A DNA stretch of 19,616 nucleotides from Candidatus Colwellbacteria bacterium RIFCSPLOWO2_12_FULL_43_11 (GTDB lineage: Bacteria > Patescibacteriota > Minisyncoccia > UBA6257 > Colwellbacteraceae): assembly GCA_001817805.1 (NCBI GenBank), contig MHJB01000004.1, positions 19,570-39,185 on the forward strand, written 5' to 3'. The first letter of the stretch is position 1, and each line of letters opens with the position of its first letter. Of this stretch, positions 15,391-19,616 are shown piece by piece. A program made the position numbers and the translations under genes. A model generated the notes under the pieces. That model ran no database searches. It was not told where the DNA came from and worked only from the letters and a program-made list of their open reading frames with translations.

Positions 15391-16967
15391 AAAAATTACT
15401 TAAGTATTTGAGGGATCTGCTCTTGAGGGACTTGCGCGATAAATTTCCTGGTCGCTTCTCTACAAATCTCGAGAGAAGCGTTACCGAAAAGACCTTCATA
15501 TTTCCCCACAAGCTGCTCCAAAACGACCTTGGGATCTCCGGTCACAGAAATACTATTCTTTTGGGCATCAATAGTTATTCCCTGAACTTTCACTGCCTCG
15601 TCCCATGCTACGGGACCTATAATGTGAACCTGCCTCTGAACTATCTCTAAAACCAAATTATTAATTGCCTTATCCGCCCGTGGGGCAAACATAGTAAGCT
15701 CTTCTCTAACGCGAGAGCTTATGCCCTTTATGTCCAATGACCATACCGCCACTACGCTCAAGAAAACAGATGAAGTAAATAGTAAGTCGCCTATATTCGC
15801 ATTGTAATATGTTCCCTGCGTTGTCGTGTAAGAAAAAATGGCGTCGGCAAAATACGTTATCAGAAAACCAATAAACAAGATATTAATTGCCGATTTAAAC
15901 CTACCGCCGAAAGCTTTATAAGATAGTCCGTAGATTAGTCCTAATGCGGTAATTAGTATGGTATCTCCAAGTGGATAAAATATATCGAAAAATATTTTGA
16001 TAATGCCGGAGTCTTCAAAACTGAATCCGCCGCCTTGGGCGAATAATATAAAAATTAAGTAAGTGATAACGGCACCGACAATAGGAGTTAGCACAAGAGC
16101 AATCTTCCCTTGCAATGTCCGCAACTTATATCCGGCGCCTATTCCCTTTCCAAGGTTAATTAATCCTATAGCCCAAAAAGGATAACTCAAAATATATATA
16201 GCATCGGCCAGAGACGGATATGGCGTATCAACCGCCAATATAAGATTGTAATAGCCCCAGATTAATGAAGCCAATCCGTACGCGAGAACGCCAGCCGAAA
16301 GAAAAAATATCGCCTTACCGAGCGCAGATGACAGAAACCCCCATTTTCTTGAAAGTAAGATGCCGGATATTCCACCAAACACAGGTAAAATTCCTGAACT
16401 AAAAATGGATAAAATATAATTATGGGTGGTTCCTACTTGCCCTGTCGTATAAACCCATATCCAATATAAAAGGAATAAAGCATAACCAAACACCAAAATT
16501 TGGATAGTACGTTGTTTAAGAAATGATAAATTGCCTAACATAAAAATTACTTAAGTATTTGAGGGATCTGCTCTTGAGGGACTTGCGCGATAAATTTCCT
16601 GGTCGCTTCTCTACAAATCTCGAGAGAAGCGTTACCGAAAAGACCTTCATATTTCCCCACAAGCTGCTCCAAAACGACCTTGGGATCTCCGGTCACAGAA
16701 ATACTATTCTTTTGGGCATCAATAGTTATTCCCTGAACTTTCACTGCCTCGTCCCATGCTACGGGACCTATAATGTGAACCTGCCTCTGAACTATCTCTA
16801 AAACCAAATTATTAATTGCCTTATCCGCCCGTGGGGCAAACATAGTAAGCTCTTCTCTAACGCGAGAGCTTATGCCCTTTATGTCCAATGACCCTACCGC
16901 CACTACGCTCAAGAAAACAGATGAAGTAAATAGTAAGTCGCCTATATTCGCATTGTAATATGTTCCC
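14666..16967. repeat. Tandem duplication, two 1,151-bp copies with two differences
   Basis: Copy one (about 14666-15816) and copy two (about 15817-16967) match base for base at an offset of 1,151 apart from 14836/15987 (A/G) and 15743/16894 (A/C), by eye. Each copy holds the C-terminal part of one array gene, the five-base spacer and the N-terminal part of the next. The duplication is in frame and creates member 4. Breakpoints fall in the shared TGTAATATGTTCC, consistent with unequal crossing-over between members 5 and 3. Confidence 0.93.
15396..16541 (-). CDS. 8-TM receptor-like protein, array member 4, chimera of members 3 and 5
   Basis: This 381-aa gene is a hybrid. From its start to the TQGTYY motif it equals member 3 except one silent base (G at 15987 against A at 14836). 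From there to its stop it equals member 5 except one base (A at 15743 against C at 16894) that makes VAVWSLD instead of VAVGSLD in helix 8. The switch lies near 15816, where both parents share the bases TGTAATATGTTCC on the plus strand. The hybrid keeps a complete frame with eight helices and the cytoplasmic tail, so it should make a receptor with one parent's membrane sensor and the other's last helix and tail. The Gly to Trp change in a membrane helix is the only protein change outside the exchange. Confidence 0.9.
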   Translation of the reverse strand: MLGNLSFLKQRTIQILVFGYALFLLYWIWVYTTGQVGTTHNYILSIFSSGILPVFGGISGILLSRKWGFLSSALGKAIFFLSAGVLAYGLASLIWGYYNLILAVDTPYPSLADAIYILSYPFWAIGLINLGKGIGAGYKLRTLQGKIALVLTPIVGAVITYLIFILFAQGGGFSFEDSGIIKIFFDIFYPLGDTILITALGLIYGLSYKAFGGRFKSAINILFIGFLITYFADAIFSYTTTQGTYYNANIGDLLFTSSVFLSVVAVWSLDIKGISSRVREELTMFAPRADKAINNLVLEIVQRQVHIIGPVAWDEAVKVQGITIDAQKNSISVTGDPKVVLEQLVGKYEGLFGNASLEICREATRKFIAQVPQEQIPQILK

Positions 16968-17689
16968 TGGGCCTCTTGGAATGTAAAGATGGCATCCGCA
17001 ATATAGCCCAAAATAGCTCCGATAAATAAGATGTTCGCTGGCCACTTAAACTTGCCACCCAAAATCTTGTAAGACAAACCGTAGATTAAACTGATTACAG
17101 TAAATATAACTACGTCTCCCAAGAGATAATACATATTAATGAATATTTGGAGTGGAGTGGAGTCCTCAAAACCAAGACTTCCTCCTTGACCGATTGATAT
17201 AAAAACGAAATAGGTTAGCGATACGCCGATAATGGGAGCAAGTATTAGAGTTGCCTTCCCTAGCGGAGTTCTTAACTTATATCCGGCGCCCATTCCCTTA
17301 CCAAGCTCAATTACCCCCAAAATAAAAAATAATATGTTAAAGGCCCAGAAAACATCAGCCAGAGACGGATAAGGAATTTCTATGCCCCCGACTAAGTTGT
17401 AATAAATCCAAATTATCGAACCAATGCCAAAAAAGAAATTACTGGCCGAAAGAAAAACAATTGCCCGCCCCAACGATGATGACATAACCCCCCATTTTCT
17501 TGAAAGGAAAAAACCGTATATTGCCCCAATTATAGGGAATATACCTTGAGGGAAAAGGCCCCAAAAATAGTTATGAAACGTAGTTGTTTCACCTGTCGAA
17601 TAAATCCATATCCAATATATAAAAAATAAGGCATAACAAAAAATCAGTATTGGGATGGTGCGTTGCTTAATATATGAGAGTGTAAACAT
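16547..17689 (-). CDS. 8-TM receptor-like protein, array member 5
   Basis: This 380-aa member shares its start (MFTLSYIKQRTIxIL) with member 1 and its C-terminal ~140 codons with member 4. Approximate helices: 11-31, 47-64, 75-97, 112-130, 145-165, 187-208, 217-237, 250-269. Charged loops SRKWG (63-67), YKLRTPLGK (137-145), YKILGGKFK (207-215) and SRVRE after helix 8 lie on the same side, giving N-in, C-in topology. The outer motif is PYPSLAD (106-112); the loop before helix 8 is QEAQGTYY. The tail (about 284-380) has FAPRADKAINNLVLEI, AWDEAVK, GDPKVVLEQL, KYEGLFGNASLEIC and ends PQEQIPQILK. It suggests helix, short strand pair, then helices. I do not recognise the tail as any known signalling domain. 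Confidence 0.88.
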   Translation of the reverse strand: MFTLSYIKQRTIPILIFCYALFFIYWIWIYSTGETTTFHNYFWGLFPQGIFPIIGAIYGFFLSRKWGVMSSSLGRAIVFLSASNFFFGIGSIIWIYYNLVGGIEIPYPSLADVFWAFNILFFILGVIELGKGMGAGYKLRTPLGKATLILAPIIGVSLTYFVFISIGQGGSLGFEDSTPLQIFINMYYLLGDVVIFTVISLIYGLSYKILGGKFKWPANILFIGAILGYIADAIFTFQEAQGTYYNANIGDLLFTSSVFLSVVAVGSLDIKGISSRVREELTMFAPRADKAINNLVLEIVQRQVHIIGPVAWDEAVKVQGITIDAQKNSISVTGDPKVVLEQLVGKYEGLFGNASLEICREATRKFIAQVPQEQIPQILK

Positions 17690-17694
17690 CTGAG

Positions 17695-18840
17695 TTATTT
17701 TAATATTGCGGGAATTTGCTCCGGAGGAAGTTGGGAAACCATTTTACGGGCAGCTTCTCTGCAAATTTCCAGGGAGGCGTTACCAAAAAGTCCTTCATAC
17801 CTACCTACAAGTTGTTCCAGAACAATCTTTGGGTCTCCGTCTACGGAAAGTTTGTTATTCTTGACATCAATAGTGAGTCCCGGAACTTTTGTCGCTTCCT
17901 CCCAAGCGACTGTACCTATAATATGCGACTGACGCCGAATTATTTCTAAAACCAGGTTGTTAACTGCCTCAGTTGCTCGCGGTGCAAACATTACAAGTTC
18001 ATCTCTCACACGGGAGCTTATCCCCGGAATATTCAGGGCGTTAACGCCTACGGCAATCAGAAACAGTGCGTGTACGAATAAGAGGTCGTTTAAATTACCT
18101 ATGTAATATGTCCCTTGTGTCGTGCCGTAAGAAAAGAAAAAATCCCCAAAGTACAACAGAAGTTGGCCGGCAAATAGTAAATTAATCGGCCATTTAAACT
18201 TGCCGCCGAAAACTTTATAAGATAAACCGTAGATTAAGCCTATAGCCGTAACTACGGTGGCATCCCCCAAGGGGTAACCTATATCGAACAATATTTTAAG
18301 CAGACTGGAGTCTTGATAATCAAATTCGCCGCCTCGAGCGATTGATATAAAAATGAAATAAGTTACGGCCATGCCAAGAACCGGCACCAGTACTAAGGCA
18401 ACCTTACCCAACCTGGTTTTAAGTTTATGATAGGCCCCCATACCTTTACCCAAGTTAATAAGCCCTAAGGCATAGAATGGGTAGCTCATTAGATAACCCA
18501 CGTCTCCAAAAGACGGATAAGGCACTTCTACCCCCAAGACCAGATTATAATAAGCCCAGATTACTGATCCTATCCCCCATGCCATAACTCCAGCCGAAAG
18601 AAAGAATATAGCCCGCCCCAAAGATGCCTTAAGAAACCCCCATTTTCTTGATAGTATTATCCCAAAAATTCCTCCGATAACCGGGAGTATGCCCAAAACA
18701 ATAAGCGACCAAATATAATTATGGGGAGTATTTATCTGACCCGTTACCTGAATCCAAGCCCAATAAGGGATAGATATGGCGTATATGGCAAATAAAATCT
18801 GAATGGAACGCTGTTTAAAAAATGGGAATGTTTCAGTCAT
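17695..18840 (-). CDS. 8-TM receptor-like protein, array member 6 (first in the array)
   Basis: This 381-aa member leads the array and is transcribed first. It has the family layout, with MTETFPFFKQRSIQIL at the start, outer motif PYPSFGD instead of PYPSLAD, TQGTYY before helix 8, and the tail FAPRATEAVNNLVLEI, AWEEATKVPGLTID, GDPKIVLEQLVGRYEGLFGNASLEIC. Trp-Glu-Glu replaces Trp-Asp-Glu of the others. The inner loop reads AYHKLKTRLGK. A TATAAT box lies about 57 bases upstream and 85 bases separate it from the stop of the edge kinase, so the array could have its own promoter or be read through from that kinase. No Shine-Dalgarno site is present. Confidence 0.88.
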   Translation of the reverse strand: MTETFPFFKQRSIQILFAIYAISIPYWAWIQVTGQINTPHNYIWSLIVLGILPVIGGIFGIILSRKWGFLKASLGRAIFFLSAGVMAWGIGSVIWAYYNLVLGVEVPYPSFGDVGYLMSYPFYALGLINLGKGMGAYHKLKTRLGKVALVLVPVLGMAVTYFIFISIARGGEFDYQDSSLLKILFDIGYPLGDATVVTAIGLIYGLSYKVFGGKFKWPINLLFAGQLLLYFGDFFFSYGTTQGTYYIGNLNDLLFVHALFLIAVGVNALNIPGISSRVRDELVMFAPRATEAVNNLVLEIIRRQSHIIGTVAWEEATKVPGLTIDVKNNKLSVDGDPKIVLEQLVGRYEGLFGNASLEICREAARKMVSQLPPEQIPAILK

Positions 18841-18897
18841 AAGAATTGTAATAATTAGTATTTAATCTACCGAGTTTTACCTGCATACCTATTGATT

Positions 18898-18903
18898 ATT
18901 ATA
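18898..18903 (-). promoter_or_regulatory. Possible promoter for the receptor-like array
   Basis: TATAAT on the minus strand in the 85-base gap between the edge kinase gene and array member 6. No good -35 lies 16-18 bases upstream and there is no TG extension. The predicted leader is about 50 bases. Confidence 0.35.
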
Positions 18904-18925
18904 GTTTAATTAAGGCTAAAAATCA

Positions 18926-19616
18926 TCAAACCGGCAATTCCACTATAAACTTTGAGCCCTTCCCCCTACCGGCCGACTCGGCGTAAACTTTGCCGCCATG
19001 TGCCTGGATGATGTTCTTGGTGACAGCCAAACCAATGCCACGGCCTGTAGTATAAAGTTCTTCGGCTTCTTTGCCACGTTCAAAATACTGATTAAAAGCC
19101 TTTTGAGCCTCTTCCGGAGTTAAGCCAATGCCCTGGTCCTCAATCGTAAGCTTCAGAAACCATTTATCCTTTTCTATTGGATGTTTAACCAGTTCGCCTC
19201 CAATATTCACGAGCCCTTTTTCTCTATTATATTTCACCGAATTGTCTACAAGATTAAACAGTGCCTCCCTAATCTTTGTTTTATCTATACTTAAATTAAT
19301 ATCAGAGGCAATATCCATATTCACCGTTAAATCTCTTTTTTTGATTTCCATCTCGAGCTCCCTCAAGATGTCGATTATAAGTTCCCCAATATTTACTGAC
19401 TGCTTGCTTAAAATACTCTTCCCTACCTCCATCTGGGAGATGTCCAGGAGTTCGTTAACCAGGGATGAGATTCTTTCGGTTGATTCTTCGGCTTTCACGA
19501 CGTAGGTGGTGGTAGTGGGGTCTAGTTTGGTGGTCTTTTGGGTGAGGATTGATTGGAGATAGCCTTTGACGATGGTTAAGGGGGTTCTTAGGTGGTGTTG
19601 GGTGGTCAAGATGAAT
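18926..19616 (-). CDS. Histidine kinase, C-terminal part (HisKA + HATPase), 5' end outside window
   Basis: The frame is open to the right edge, where it reads FILTTQHHLRTPLTIVKGY, so the gene continues beyond 19616; the TTG at 19609 is an internal codon, not a start. The visible 230 residues are the HisKA domain with QHHLRTP and a complete HATPase_c: N box ALFNLVDNSVKYN, G1 EDQGIGL, F box YFERG, G2 GRGIGLAVTKNI, ending GSKFIVELPV. It is closely related to the soluble kinase at 10307-11812 over both domains, so the two are probably paralogues. It ends 85 bases before the array, on the same strand, so the array is bracketed by kinases. The stop is TGA. The sensor domain is not visible. Confidence 0.93.
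   Translation of the reverse strand, partial: FILTTQHHLRTPLTIVKGYLQSILTQKTTKLDPTTTTYVVKAEESTERISSLVNELLDISQMEVGKSILSKQSVNIGELIIDILRELEMEIKKRDLTVNMDIASDINLSIDKTKIREALFNLVDNSVKYNREKGLVNIGGELVKHPIEKDKWFLKLTIEDQGIGLTPEEAQKAFNQYFERGKEAEELYTTGRGIGLAVTKNIIQAHGGKVYAESAGRGKGSKFIVELPV

Noticed and set aside
14245..16541. Near-identical array genes as a transposon or phage duplication
   Set aside because: No transposase, terminal inverted repeats or target duplications; unequal crossing-over between neighbours explains the pattern fully.
14245..18840. CRISPR or other short regularly spaced repeat
   Set aside because: The periodicity of about 1,150 bases is that of whole genes; no short direct repeats with unique spacers are present.

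Overview
The window most likely comes from a Patescibacteria (Candidate Phyla Radiation) genome, probably of the Parcubacteria type. The reasons are a divergent 16S rRNA with substitutions at several normally universal sites, a lone 16S gene with no 23S or tRNA behind it, a compact type IV pilus operon with CPR-style short pilins, and many AT-rich, tightly spaced genes. UGA is used as a stop (for example at the ends of the response regulator and of the right-edge kinase), so the genetic code looks standard. The phylum call is inference from sequence features; no tree was computed.

Layout. 1-5506 (minus strand) is a type IV pilus operon read right to left: pilB, pilC, a GspH-like prepilin, a PilV-like prepilin carrying WAWN/GW repeats, and the start of a tail-fibre-like surface protein that runs off the left edge. 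5534-6126 holds a terminator and the likely major pilin. 6259-6648 is a single-domain response regulator with two extended -10 boxes upstream. 6764-8490 is the 16S precursor: processing-stalk arms flank a ~1.54 kb 16S gene. 8641-8774 is a large imperfect inverted repeat, followed by rpmE (ribosomal protein L31, plus strand). 9106-11812 (minus) encodes two histidine kinases: one soluble and complete, and one multi-pass membrane protein that keeps the phosphoacceptor domain but has no ATPase domain. 11928-18840 (minus) is a run of six paralogous 8-TM proteins with a cytoplasmic C-terminal domain I do not recognise. 18926-19616 is the C-terminal part of a third histidine kinase.

Two themes stand out. 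First, the 16S 3' tail has lost the anti-Shine-Dalgarno CCUCC although helix 45 and both processing arms are intact. No gene here has a convincing Shine-Dalgarno site, and several lead genes have a promoter -10 box only about 10-13 bases before the start codon. Together these suggest translation initiation without Shine-Dalgarno pairing, partly on leaderless or near-leaderless mRNA. Second, the six-gene receptor-like array is bracketed by kinases that share a peculiar HHLRTP phosphoacceptor motif, and it is actively evolving: a nearly perfect 1,151-bp tandem duplication has created a chimeric gene. I infer a multi-input sensory module, possibly signalling to the nearby stand-alone response regulator and the pilus; that connection rests on proximity only.
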